In this document: one piece after another, positions 1 through 6,549 of the stretch
Layout of the letters: each line of letters begins with the position of its first letter
Position numbering within the stretch: position 1 is the stretch's first letter
Origin: Bacteroidales bacterium
GTDB lineage: Bacteria > Bacteroidota > Bacteroidia > Bacteroidales > GCA-2711565
Assembly (NCBI GenBank): GCA_029931995.1
Contig: JAOZQX010000077.1
Coordinates: 1 to 6,549 of the forward strand
Reading direction: 5' to 3'
DNA length: 6,549 bases
The notes under the pieces: generated by a model
Seen by the model: only the letters and a program-made list of their open reading frames with translations
The model's database searches: none
What the model was told of the DNA's origin: nothing
Program-made: the position numbers and the translations under genes

Positions 1-95
1 AATACTTTTAAACAATTTATTGTAAATAAAATCTTTCTTTTTTTCTCAAACTAAAGTTATTAAGGGCTTATTTTGTATCAAGCTTAATTGAAAAT

Positions 96-1646
96 ATGTA
101 TAAGATTAAGATCAACTATATGCGAAATCTTGTTTTAGTCGCTTTATTTATCACTTTCACTTGTACTATTTCGGCACAACCTTATGTTTATATTGATACG
201 GATACAAAAGGCTTAATTCAAAGTAATACAAGCTGGATTGATGTGAACCGAGATGGTTTTTTGGATTTAATCCTTACAGGCGAAAGGTATAGTGGAAATC
301 ATCAAATTATTAATACCTATTTGTATCTAAATGACAAAAAGGGAAATTTCTCCAAGCAGAATACGGGAATGATGGATTTTTATCGGGCTGCTACAGATTG
401 GGCCGATTTTGACCGCGATGGAGATATGGATTTCTTTATTACCGGTGAAACAGCCCAGCATAAAATTGTTTCGCGATTATATAAAAACAATGGATGGGGT
501 AATTTCTCAGCTTTGAATCCCGGGATAATTGGTGTGCGTGATGGAAGTGTTGATGTTGCAGATTATAATGCAGATGGCCGAATAGATGTGTTAATTGCCG
601 GAGAAAACAACGGCGAAATATTTGCCAAGGTTTATAAAAATATTAGTAATAGTCAATATGTTGATCAAAAAGCGAATATAATCCCCTTATTTGGAGGATC
701 GGTGATGTGGGGAGATTACGATCGGGACAAAGATTTGGATATCCTAATTTGTGGCGAAACAAAAGAAGGCCATGCTTATACAAAAATCTATCAAAACTAT
801 GGGGATGATGCCTTTCATGATATTGGATTAAATATGTTGGGTGTAAGACAAGGTGAAGCCGTTTGGGCCGATTTTGATGGAGATAATGATTTAGATGTGT
901 TTGTTTGTGGCGAAAGTAACGAATACTATTTGTTATCTCGTTTTTACAGAAACGATGGGATTAACAAATTTACTGAAATTGCACCGGCAATTTTGGGTAT
1001 GCGTTCGGGCAATGTGGAGGCAACCGATTTTGATTGTGATGGAGATATTGATTTGCTGGTTAGCGGCGAAAGTGTTTTAGGTCCGAGTACAAAGATTTAT
1101 AGAAATGACGGCGAATTTATTTTTACCGACATTGAAACCGGTTTACCCGGGGTTTATCTTGGAGGTGCTTACTGGGCCGATTATGATAATGATTGTGATA
1201 AAGATTTATTCATCATAGGACTTGACGATTGTTTCGATTTTGAAGCGAAATTATTCCGCAGCGATGCCGATGCAGACATCGACATTAAAAAACCTGTTCA
1301 GCAAAACTCTAGTCTTTGGATTACGTCGGATATTAGTTTTGCCGAGCGAAAACCGTATTATTATTTTGTTTGGGGCTCGTGCTATTGTAATCCTGAGGGA
1401 AATGAGAAGGGCGACAAAGATTATAATGTGTATGTAAGTAATGTACACTATTTAAGGCGTACCTACGAATTGCAGGAACGTTTTAATAAAATTATCATTA
1501 GGGATATCCCAGAGTGGGGCCAAGTTAACGGAGGGCACAGAGTTTCTATTGGTTATACTTCTAAGGAAGCCGCCGAAGCCGGTCGCAGACAGGTTATAAA
1601 AGATTATAAAAGTGAGCGGTTTAAAATAAACTATGTGAACTGGTAG
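96..1646 (+). CDS. Exported seven-repeat FG-GAP/VCBS beta-propeller protein with SPOR-like C-terminus
   Basis: The 516-residue product starts with a basic stretch, a hydrophobic segment (about residues 11-24) and a likely signal peptidase I site after ISA (residue 27). Seven acidic calcium-loop motifs of DxDxDGxxD type begin at residues 49, 104, 156, 207, 259, 311 and 362, spaced 51-55 residues apart. This is the period of FG-GAP/VCBS repeats, and seven copies match a closed seven-bladed propeller of integrin-alpha type. Residues 416-516 are a different domain. The order YYYFVWGSC, a helix-like stretch, KIIIRDI, HRVSIGY, an SKEAAEAGRR helix and a last strand resembles SPOR domains, which bind denuded peptidoglycan glycan; this is pattern reading only. 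There is no T9SS sorting tail, so a periplasmic or envelope location is inferred. Met9 (base 120) is an equally good start and gives a shorter signal peptide; neither start has a Shine-Dalgarno. The ligand and role are unknown. The gene seems monocistronic, 237 bases from the next one. Confidence 0.88.
   Translation: MYKIKINYMRNLVLVALFITFTCTISAQPYVYIDTDTKGLIQSNTSWIDVNRDGFLDLILTGERYSGNHQIINTYLYLNDKKGNFSKQNTGMMDFYRAATDWADFDRDGDMDFFITGETAQHKIVSRLYKNNGWGNFSALNPGIIGVRDGSVDVADYNADGRIDVLIAGENNGEIFAKVYKNISNSQYVDQKANIIPLFGGSVMWGDYDRDKDLDILICGETKEGHAYTKIYQNYGDDAFHDIGLNMLGVRQGEAVWADFDGDNDLDVFVCGESNEYYLLSRFYRNDGINKFTEIAPAILGMRSGNVEATDFDCDGDIDLLVSGESVLGPSTKIYRNDGEFIFTDIETGLPGVYLGGAYWADYDNDCDKDLFIIGLDDCFDFEAKLFRSDADADIDIKKPVQQNSSLWITSDISFAERKPYYYFVWGSCYCNPEGNEKGDKDYNVYVSNVHYLRRTYELQERFNKIIIRDIPEWGQVNGGHRVSIGYTSKEAAEAGRRQVIKDYKSERFKINYVNW
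240..1223 (+). repeat. Seven tandem ~52-codon FG-GAP/VCBS repeats within the propeller gene
   Basis: The protein-level repeat unit is about 52 residues (about 155 bases). Each copy has a [W/A]xDxDxDGDxD calcium loop, a short hydrophobic strand and, in the first six copies, a terminal GE (LTGE, ITGE, IAGE, ICGE, CGE, SGE). Copy seven ends IIGL instead. Between loops most copies share a K/R-hydrophobic-Y-[RKQ]-N strand (for example LYKNNG, VYKN, IYQNYG, FYRNDG, IYRNDG). Copies are clearly diverged at DNA level, so this is an old duplication and not a recent expansion. The calcium loop of copy three (DYNADG) has Asn at position 3, and copy four (DYDRDK) lacks the usual Gly. Confidence 0.85.
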
Positions 1647-1846
1647 TCGTTACTTATAATATTTAGTTTTCTTGCGATGGATTTTTTTAGCATTACTGCT
1701 TTATTTTCCTTTCCAATTTTATTTATCTACAGCTGTATATTAATATTCCTGACAAAAAGCATAATAGTAGGATGAAATATCTCATAAGTTTTTTTATTAA
1801 AAGATAAGCAAGAAATTTACCAAAATATTAATTCAAAAATAACGTT

Positions 1847-1854
1847 TATTCTTG
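1847..1854 (+). promoter_or_regulatory. Possible -7 element (TATTCTTG) for the S41 peptidase gene
   Basis: TATTCTTG differs at one defined position from the Bacteroidota -7 consensus TAnnTTTG and would place the transcript start about 25 bases ahead of the ATG at 1884. No TTG or TTTG is seen 17-23 bases upstream, so the -33 half is missing and the call is weak. Confidence 0.25.
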
Positions 1855-1883
1855 CAACACTTCAATATTAATATTTAAGACAA

Positions 1884-3335
1884 ATGAACATAAGAATAAA
1901 TTCAAAGAATCTGCTTCTGATTGCTGCACTATTTTTTTTCATACTTTCGGCATGTAATAAAAATAAAGAATCTTTAGTAGAAGTTTCAGAAATTGATACT
2001 TTTATTTGGAATGGTTTGCGGCAGTATTATTTATGGGTTGACGAAGTTCCAGATTTAGATGCATCAAGTTTTAGTAATGATAACGAATTAGCTCAGTTTT
2101 TATATGCGTATAATGGTGATCATGAGGAGCTTTTTACAAACCTGCTTTATAGGTATGGTGAAATTGATAAATGGTCGTGGATAGTGGATGATTACATCGC
2201 ACTTGAGAACTCTTTTCAAGGCATTACTACTTCCATGGGATTTGAATATGGATTGGTTAGGATAGGTGATTCGGATGATATTTTTGGATATATTAGGTAT
2301 GTTGTACCTAATTCTCCTGCCGATCAGGCAGGGCTTGAACGAGGAGAAATATTTATTAGTATTGATGGGCAATCCTTAACGGTGAATAATTATCGGGATT
2401 TGTTATTTGAAAGGGATGCTTTTTCGATTTCGTTTGCTGATATTATTGACACCACTGTAACTCCCAACGATAAAACCGTTAATTTAACGGCTGTTGTATT
2501 GCAGGAAAACCCCATCCATTTTTCTCAAATTATTGATGTAGATGGAATCAAAGTTGCCTATTTGGTTTATAACGGTTTTGTTTCGACCTATGATTTTGAT
2601 TTGAATGATCTTTTTGGTACTTATCAGGCTGCCGGTGTTCAGGAGCTAATTCTTGATCTTCGGTATAATGGTGGTGGGTCTGTACGTACAGCGACTTATT
2701 TAGCCAGTATGATTTACGATACCGATACAGAATTGGTATTTACAAAATCGCAGTACAATAGCCTTGTGCAGGAATATTTACTGAATGAGTATGGAAGTTC
2801 ATTTTTCGATAATTTCTTGTATAATGAAATAACTGCAACAGATAATAACCCCTCTGAACCCATCAATACATTAAATTTGAATCGTTTGTATGTGTTGAGT
2901 ACAAGTGGTACTGCTTCGGCCAGTGAGCTTATTATAAATGGTTTAAATCCTTACATGGATGTAGTTATGGTTGGTACAAATACCCACGGCAAATATGTAG
3001 GTTCAATAACACTTAAAGATTATGATTCGGATGGAAACCTGAACTTGAGTCATACATGGGCTATGCAACCTATTGTTTTTAAAACTACTAATTCATTGGG
3101 TGTTTCCGATTTTGTGGATGGCTTTGCTCCTACTATTCTTGCTACAGAAGATTATAGTAATATCCTGCCTTTTGGCGATGAAAACGAACCTCTGTTTAAG
3201 GCAGCACTGGATCATATTAGGGGAATTTCATCTTCAGCTACAATAAAAAGTGGGTTGTTCATTAGTTTCAAAGACTCAAAAGATTTAAAACCTTTTGGAA
3301 AGGATATGTATTCTGATCAAAAGTTAAAGAAATAG
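1884..3335 (+). CDS. S41-family (C-terminal processing peptidase-like) PDZ serine protease, lipoprotein
   Basis: The 483-residue product begins with a lipoprotein signal peptide: a hydrophobic run, then lipobox LSAC with the lipidated Cys at residue 24, then NKNKE. Anchoring in the cell envelope is therefore expected. Residues about 35-110 form a helical N-terminal region (IWNGLRQYYLWVDEVPDL) typical of Bacteroidota S41 peptidases. A PDZ domain spans about 115-175 (FGYIRYVVPNSPADQAGL, then GEIFISIDGQSL). The S41 core spans about 220-420, with the strand-loop ELILDLRYNGGG (254-265), SGTASASE (341-348) and THGKYVG (367-373). By alignment to Prc/CtpB the catalytic pair is Ser345 and Lys370, 25 residues apart as in those enzymes. 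The Gln normally four residues after the Lys is Ser374 here. The family cleaves proteins near free C-termini; the substrate is unknown. About 45 residues of low-complexity, Lys/Ser-rich tail follow the core. The ATG at 1884 is fixed by the signal peptide directly behind it. Confidence 0.92.
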   Translation: MNIRINSKNLLLIAALFFFILSACNKNKESLVEVSEIDTFIWNGLRQYYLWVDEVPDLDASSFSNDNELAQFLYAYNGDHEELFTNLLYRYGEIDKWSWIVDDYIALENSFQGITTSMGFEYGLVRIGDSDDIFGYIRYVVPNSPADQAGLERGEIFISIDGQSLTVNNYRDLLFERDAFSISFADIIDTTVTPNDKTVNLTAVVLQENPIHFSQIIDVDGIKVAYLVYNGFVSTYDFDLNDLFGTYQAAGVQELILDLRYNGGGSVRTATYLASMIYDTDTELVFTKSQYNSLVQEYLLNEYGSSFFDNFLYNEITATDNNPSEPINTLNLNRLYVLSTSGTASASELIINGLNPYMDVVMVGTNTHGKYVGSITLKDYDSDGNLNLSHTWAMQPIVFKTTNSLGVSDFVDGFAPTILATEDYSNILPFGDENEPLFKAALDHIRGISSSATIKSGLFISFKDSKDLKPFGKDMYSDQKLKK

Positions 3336-3355
3336 TTTCATGCGTTTTTATTCAA

Positions 3356-3396
3356 AAAAATAAGGGGGCTGTTAAATTAACAGCCCCCTTATTTTT
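3356..3396. terminator. Bidirectional intrinsic terminator between convergent genes
   Basis: A perfect inverted repeat of 20 bp per arm surrounds a single central A at 3376. The GC-rich core GGGGGCTGTT pairs with AACAGCCCCC. The outer part is an A-tract (3354-3360) on the left and a T-tract (3392-3396) on the right, so each strand reads as stem followed by U-rich tail. It begins 20 bases after the S41 stop codon and ends 14 bases from the metallopeptidase stop codon, so it should serve both. Confidence 0.93.
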
Positions 3397-3410
3397 CTTA
3401 ATCTTTAAAG

Positions 3411-6359
3411 CTATTTCATTACTATAAACTTTCCTTGAAATGCTTTTTCAGTTGTGTACATGAGTAAAGTATATGCCCCATTCGCTAAGTTGCTTACAGG
3501 AACTTCCATTCTGTCTGAAGTTGGTGTAATTTCTTTACTGTATACAAGTTCACCAAGTTGATTGTAGATCTGTAAACTTAGCGGATCATTGCTTAGCTCA
3601 TCTAATTGAACAACTAATTTATCTTTAACGGGGTTAGGATAAATTGAAAGTTCTTTGATTTCAACTTTAGGAATACCAACATTCCAAGGAACATTTACAT
3701 TATAAATATTACTTTCTCCCGATTCGCCGGCAGTATAAATAGCTGTTACAGCATAATCGTAATTCCCATCAGCAACCGCAGCATCTGTATATGTAGTTTC
3801 TGTAACTACTGTTGTGTTAATTTGTACTCCATCGCGATAAATATTATAGCCTTCCATGACCTTAAATTCAGCTGTTTTAGCTCTGGAAATACTTTGCTTA
3901 AGTTTAGCTGGTTCCTCCAGAGTGTTTACAACAGTTGCAGCCAGATTCCAATTGTCATTTAAACCATAATCACTTAAATACTCCACTGTACCATCACTAA
4001 CATAATATATAATATCACCCTTACCGTCCACTACCGGGCCATTGTCAGATCCAAATGGATATCCTAGATTTTCGATTCCACTATTATTGTTAACACCAAA
4101 CCATAAATCTATGGAGGCGTCAATTTGTAATGGTGTATCAAGTTCAAATGTATTCCATTGATTAAATATTATTTCCTCTGGAGGTATGACCTGATCTACT
4201 GCTAATGTACTTAAATCACTACCGGTATATATTTTTAATGTATAATCATTTGTTGATGGTGGGTCAGTGTTATATGGGAAAAAACTAATTTCGGTAATAT
4301 ACATACCCTCATAAGGATATAAATCATTGGGTAGCCAGCGGCTAAGAGCATCAAACGAATCTGGTTCATCTGCTGATCCGATACCACCATCATTAACACC
4401 ATCATCCCATTGAATGGTAAATGTTTGGATTCCGCTTTCTGGTGCAGTCCAATTTAGCACAACATCGTTTGGATTTGCTTCGGTAACTCCAGCGGTTAAA
4501 TCTCGGGGAGGGTTGGCTCCGGGTAATTCAGATACAGTGATATAATCGGTACGAGTTTCAGTCAATGTTTCTTCCCCTTTAGTAATAGTCAGGGTTACAT
4601 CGTAAGTGCCAATTGTAATGTATTGAATAGATGGTGGATTTTGTCCGCTATATGTTGCGGGAATCCCACCTTCAAAAGTCCACTCCCATGTTTCTGGGCT
4701 GCCATATGAAATATCTGTAAAATCAATAGTTGCTCTTGCAAATATGTTTTCTTCAGAGGCGCTAAAATTGGCATACAAAGCATCAGGGTTAAAATCAACG
4801 CGAAAAGAGATGGAAGTTTGATTTGAAGCCGAGACTTCAGAAATATATAAACCTCCAGGGCCACCATCATTTAAAAATGCTCTTGGGTCAGAGGTGTTAT
4901 TAATTTCCTGACGTCCATAAGTAGAAGTAAGATTTGCTTGATTGATGGTTCCTTCTAGAACAGGGCTTCCACCGGGTCTGAATAAGTAAACTTCATCCGG
5001 AGGTCCGTTACGATTTCCCCGTCCGGCATCAGTATTAATTCTGTAGACTAATAATCCACTTCCGGGAAGAGCAATTTCAAATCTACCAGCCCTTTTTCTA
5101 AATTCAACAACAAAAAATTCTGTTGTGGAGTATGGGGATGCAATTTTATAACAGTTATTGTTTGCACTGTCGATGGAGTTTATTGTATAAGTTCCGGCAG
5201 TTGTAATTTCAGGAATATCATCAATCCAACCACCATATTTAAATTTGGTATATGCTCCAAACGATTGAGGGACTTCTCCTGTATTATCCATAATATCCCA
5301 AGGTCCAACTGGATTTAAATGATCAGAATCATCATTATAATGGTATAAATCAGGATAACCTAAGGCATGACCCATTTCATGACTTAGTACCCCTACACCT
5401 CTATCATCGGTGATTTCTTCAATTTGAAGATTGTAATCAAACAACCGAAGACCATTTATGTAAAGCTCTCTGTCTTGAATAGCCCAATTTTTTGGCCATA
5501 AAAGATCAGCCCATGCACCTGCTTCTCCTAAAACAAAAAATTCAAAAATATCAATAAAACCATCATCATCATAATCTAAGTCCATACTGGCGGGTATAGT
5601 ATAATTTGCATTTAAATAATTAATGGCTCTTTCCAATAAATCCCACTCACGTTTAGCCGAACTATTTTCCGAATCCCAATTATCTTCCTCATCTGGATCG
5701 TAACCTTCTGGATTAGTAGTTATATTGTAAGGTTGAAAGTATCCTCTATTATGTGTGTCTTGGTAAGAAAGAACGGTTGTCGTTGTTGAACGTGGATAAA
5801 GATAAGATCGAACATTTACTTTCCCGTATGAAACTTCTTCATAAAAATTTATCATAGAAATAGAATCAGGGTGATCAGCATTCAACATATTCCAATATAT
5901 TGCAGTATCTTTTGCCCATTCAGCATCATCGTTAAAGCGAATATAAAAAGATATTTTATTGATATTTATTTCAGGGGTTCCATCTTTTAAATGATATGAT
6001 TTTAATGGGGCATCAGAAAATTTAGATCTTCTTTTTTGTTTCCATTGTTCGGCTGAGATATTTACACCCGGTTGAATATTTGTTGATTTTAAATATGTTT
6101 TTCCAACTTTATACTCTGAGGGAATTATTTTATCTCCATTTTTTGTAGCATAATAATAATATCCATCCTGATCTTGAATGATGGTATAGTTGTTTTCGTC
6201 ATGTAGCCAATTATGAAATTCATCGCCACTGGCAAAGCAGTTGATTGTAGTCCCATCAGGTTGAGTAAGGGTTTTAGGGATGTTTTTTAAGTAAGCAGCA
6301 TTAAGTTGTAAAGAGGAAAGTAATAGAATTCCCAAGGCGATAGTAAAGAGCTTTTTCAT
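3411..6359 (-). CDS. Secreted M6-family zinc metallopeptidase with PKD, FN3 and T9SS sorting domain
   Basis: The 982-residue product carries a Sec signal peptide (residues 1-22, cleavage near LNAA). An N-terminal prodomain follows (about 24-125; TQPDGTTINCFASGDEFHNW is the family pattern). The M6 catalytic domain (about 130-525) contains an acidic calcium-type loop (DYDDDGFID, 262-270), the zinc site HEMGHALGYPD (327-337: His327 and His331 as ligands, Glu328 as base, Asp337 as probable third ligand) and a Met-turn, WDIMD, with Met357. This places it with immune inhibitor A-like enzymes, which degrade extracellular proteins. A PKD domain lies at about 526-610. FN3 sequence occurs in two pieces (616-640 and about 833-890) around a ~190-residue beta-rich insertion. 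The end (902-982) is a type A T9SS sorting domain (LSIYPNPVKDKL, NGAYTL, KFIVMK), so export through the outer membrane and surface attachment or release are expected. The start ATG is fixed by the signal peptide and has no Shine-Dalgarno. It has its own promoter and seems monocistronic. Confidence 0.95.
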   Translation of the reverse strand: MKKLFTIALGILLLSSLQLNAAYLKNIPKTLTQPDGTTINCFASGDEFHNWLHDENNYTIIQDQDGYYYYATKNGDKIIPSEYKVGKTYLKSTNIQPGVNISAEQWKQKRRSKFSDAPLKSYHLKDGTPEININKISFYIRFNDDAEWAKDTAIYWNMLNADHPDSISMINFYEEVSYGKVNVRSYLYPRSTTTTVLSYQDTHNRGYFQPYNITTNPEGYDPDEEDNWDSENSSAKREWDLLERAINYLNANYTIPASMDLDYDDDGFIDIFEFFVLGEAGAWADLLWPKNWAIQDRELYINGLRLFDYNLQIEEITDDRGVGVLSHEMGHALGYPDLYHYNDDSDHLNPVGPWDIMDNTGEVPQSFGAYTKFKYGGWIDDIPEITTAGTYTINSIDSANNNCYKIASPYSTTEFFVVEFRKRAGRFEIALPGSGLLVYRINTDAGRGNRNGPPDEVYLFRPGGSPVLEGTINQANLTSTYGRQEINNTSDPRAFLNDGGPGGLYISEVSASNQTSISFRVDFNPDALYANFSASEENIFARATIDFTDISYGSPETWEWTFEGGIPATYSGQNPPSIQYITIGTYDVTLTITKGEETLTETRTDYITVSELPGANPPRDLTAGVTEANPNDVVLNWTAPESGIQTFTIQWDDGVNDGGIGSADEPDSFDALSRWLPNDLYPYEGMYITEISFFPYNTDPPSTNDYTLKIYTGSDLSTLAVDQVIPPEEIIFNQWNTFELDTPLQIDASIDLWFGVNNNSGIENLGYPFGSDNGPVVDGKGDIIYYVSDGTVEYLSDYGLNDNWNLAATVVNTLEEPAKLKQSISRAKTAEFKVMEGYNIYRDGVQINTTVVTETTYTDAAVADGNYDYAVTAIYTAGESGESNIYNVNVPWNVGIPKVEIKELSIYPNPVKDKLVVQLDELSNDPLSLQIYNQLGELVYSKEITPTSDRMEVPVSNLANGAYTLLMYTTEKAFQGKFIVMK

Positions 6360-6428
6360 AATATCAATTTTTGTTTTTGGATTGGGATTTTTGTTTTAAT
6401 CAAATTTGGTTGAGCAATATTACTTAAA

Positions 6429-6458
6429 CAAAGTTAAGATAAATTAAAACCTGCCAAA
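6429..6458 (-). promoter_or_regulatory. Bacteroidota-type promoter of the M6 metallopeptidase gene
   Basis: Read on the - strand, TTTG (6455-6458) is followed after exactly 18 bases by TAACTTTG (6429-6436). This is a full match to the Bacteroidota sigma consensus (TTTG or TTG, 17-23 bases, TAnnTTTG). Transcription would start near 6422, leaving about 60 bases of AT-rich leader before the ATG. The element sits just downstream of the tRNA terminator, which isolates the gene from tRNA read-through. Confidence 0.72.
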
Positions 6459-6467
6459 ATTATTTAT

Positions 6468-6492
6468 AAAAAAAGGAAGGCAAGGCCTTCCT
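6468..6492 (-). terminator. Intrinsic terminator of the tRNA-Ala transcript
   Basis: On the - strand an 8-bp perfect stem (AGGAAGGC with GCCTTCCT, 6474-6481 and 6485-6492) closes a 3-base loop and runs into seven T residues (6468-6474, the first of which also pairs in the stem). It starts four bases after the tRNA 3' end. On the + strand no T-tract follows the stem, so it acts in one direction only. Confidence 0.88.
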
Positions 6493-6496
6493 AATG

Positions 6497-6549
6497 TGGA
6501 GCATATCGGAATCGAACCGATGACCTCTTGACTGCCAGTCAAACGCTCT
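6497..6549 (-). tRNA. tRNA-Ala(GGC), 3' portion, truncated by window end
   Basis: The visible 53 bases cover the 3' side of the D arm, the anticodon arm, variable loop, T arm, 3' acceptor strand and discriminator A73. The anticodon stem pairs TTTGA with TCAAG (one T-G wobble) around loop CTGGCAG, giving anticodon GGC at 6534-6536, which reads GCC and GCU alanine codons. The variable loop is AGGTC. The T arm pairs ATCGG with CCGAT around TTCGATT. The acceptor 3' strand is ATGCTCC, with U at position 70, as expected for the G3:U70 alanine identity pair, though position 3 lies outside the window. CCA is not encoded, since CATTAG follows A73. The missing 5' end lies beyond base 6549. Confidence 0.92.

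Noticed and set aside
69..75. TATTTTG ahead of the propeller gene as a -7 element
   Set aside because: It is one base short of the TAnnTTTG spacing and has no TTG at the right distance upstream.
1251..1448. Antisense reading frame of 65 codons inside the propeller gene
   Set aside because: It is fully contained in a well-supported gene, lacks any recognisable motif and has no promoter or ribosome site. The same reasoning removes the other small overlapping frames at 895-1080, 1222-1437, 2100-2372 and 4595-4870.
1728..1737. TACAGCTGTA, a perfect 10-base palindrome in the 1647-1883 gap
   Set aside because: It is short, has no T-tract behind it, is not repeated in the window and is far from the next start codon. 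Chance is a sufficient explanation.
1647..1883. Search of the gap for a small RNA, riboswitch or terminator
   Set aside because: The sequence is AT-rich with no GC-rich stem followed by a T-tract and no conserved riboswitch core that I can recognise.
5550..5580. Acidic DYDDDGFID loop in the metallopeptidase as a novel calcium site or EF-hand
   Set aside because: M6-family enzymes commonly carry such an acidic loop ahead of the zinc motif, so it is a family trait.
6497..6549. The tRNA end as an integration (attachment) site
   Set aside because: No second copy of the tRNA 3' end and no integrase gene are present in the window; the neighbouring gene looks like ordinary chromosomal content.

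Overview
The window looks like an ordinary chromosomal segment of a Bacteroidota bacterium. The base composition is AT-rich and no gene has a recognisable Shine-Dalgarno sequence. One protein carries a type IX secretion (T9SS) C-terminal sorting domain, and the best promoter fits the Bacteroidota -33/-7 consensus (TTTG, 18 nt, TAnnTTTG). The order cannot be fixed from the sequence; a marine or gut-type Bacteroidia/Marinilabiliales-like organism would fit, but that is a guess.

Layout. Bases 1-95 hold nothing I can name firmly. A + strand gene (96-1646) encodes an exported protein with seven FG-GAP/VCBS-type repeats, most likely a seven-bladed beta-propeller, followed by a C-terminal region that resembles a SPOR peptidoglycan-binding fold. 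A 237-base gap (1647-1883) shows no convincing terminator and only a weak promoter-like element near its end. A second + strand gene (1884-3335) encodes a lipoprotein with a PDZ domain and an S41 (C-terminal processing) serine peptidase domain. It converges on a large - strand gene (3411-6359) for a secreted M6-family zinc metallopeptidase with PKD, interrupted FN3 and T9SS sorting domains. The 75-base gap between the two converging stop codons contains a perfect 20-bp inverted repeat that can serve as terminator for both. Upstream of the metallopeptidase lie its promoter, then a terminator and the 3' part of a - strand tRNA-Ala(GGC) cut by the window end.

All three proteins are predicted to leave the cytoplasm by different routes: the propeller by signal peptidase I, the S41 peptidase by lipidation, and the M6 peptidase through Sec and then T9SS. 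Nothing ties them into one pathway, and spacing and orientation suggest three separate transcription units. I see no mobile element, CRISPR array, phage gene or defence cassette. The most unusual points are the propeller plus SPOR-like architecture, the ~190-residue insertion inside the FN3 domain of the metallopeptidase, and the loss of the usual third catalytic residue in the S41 peptidase.
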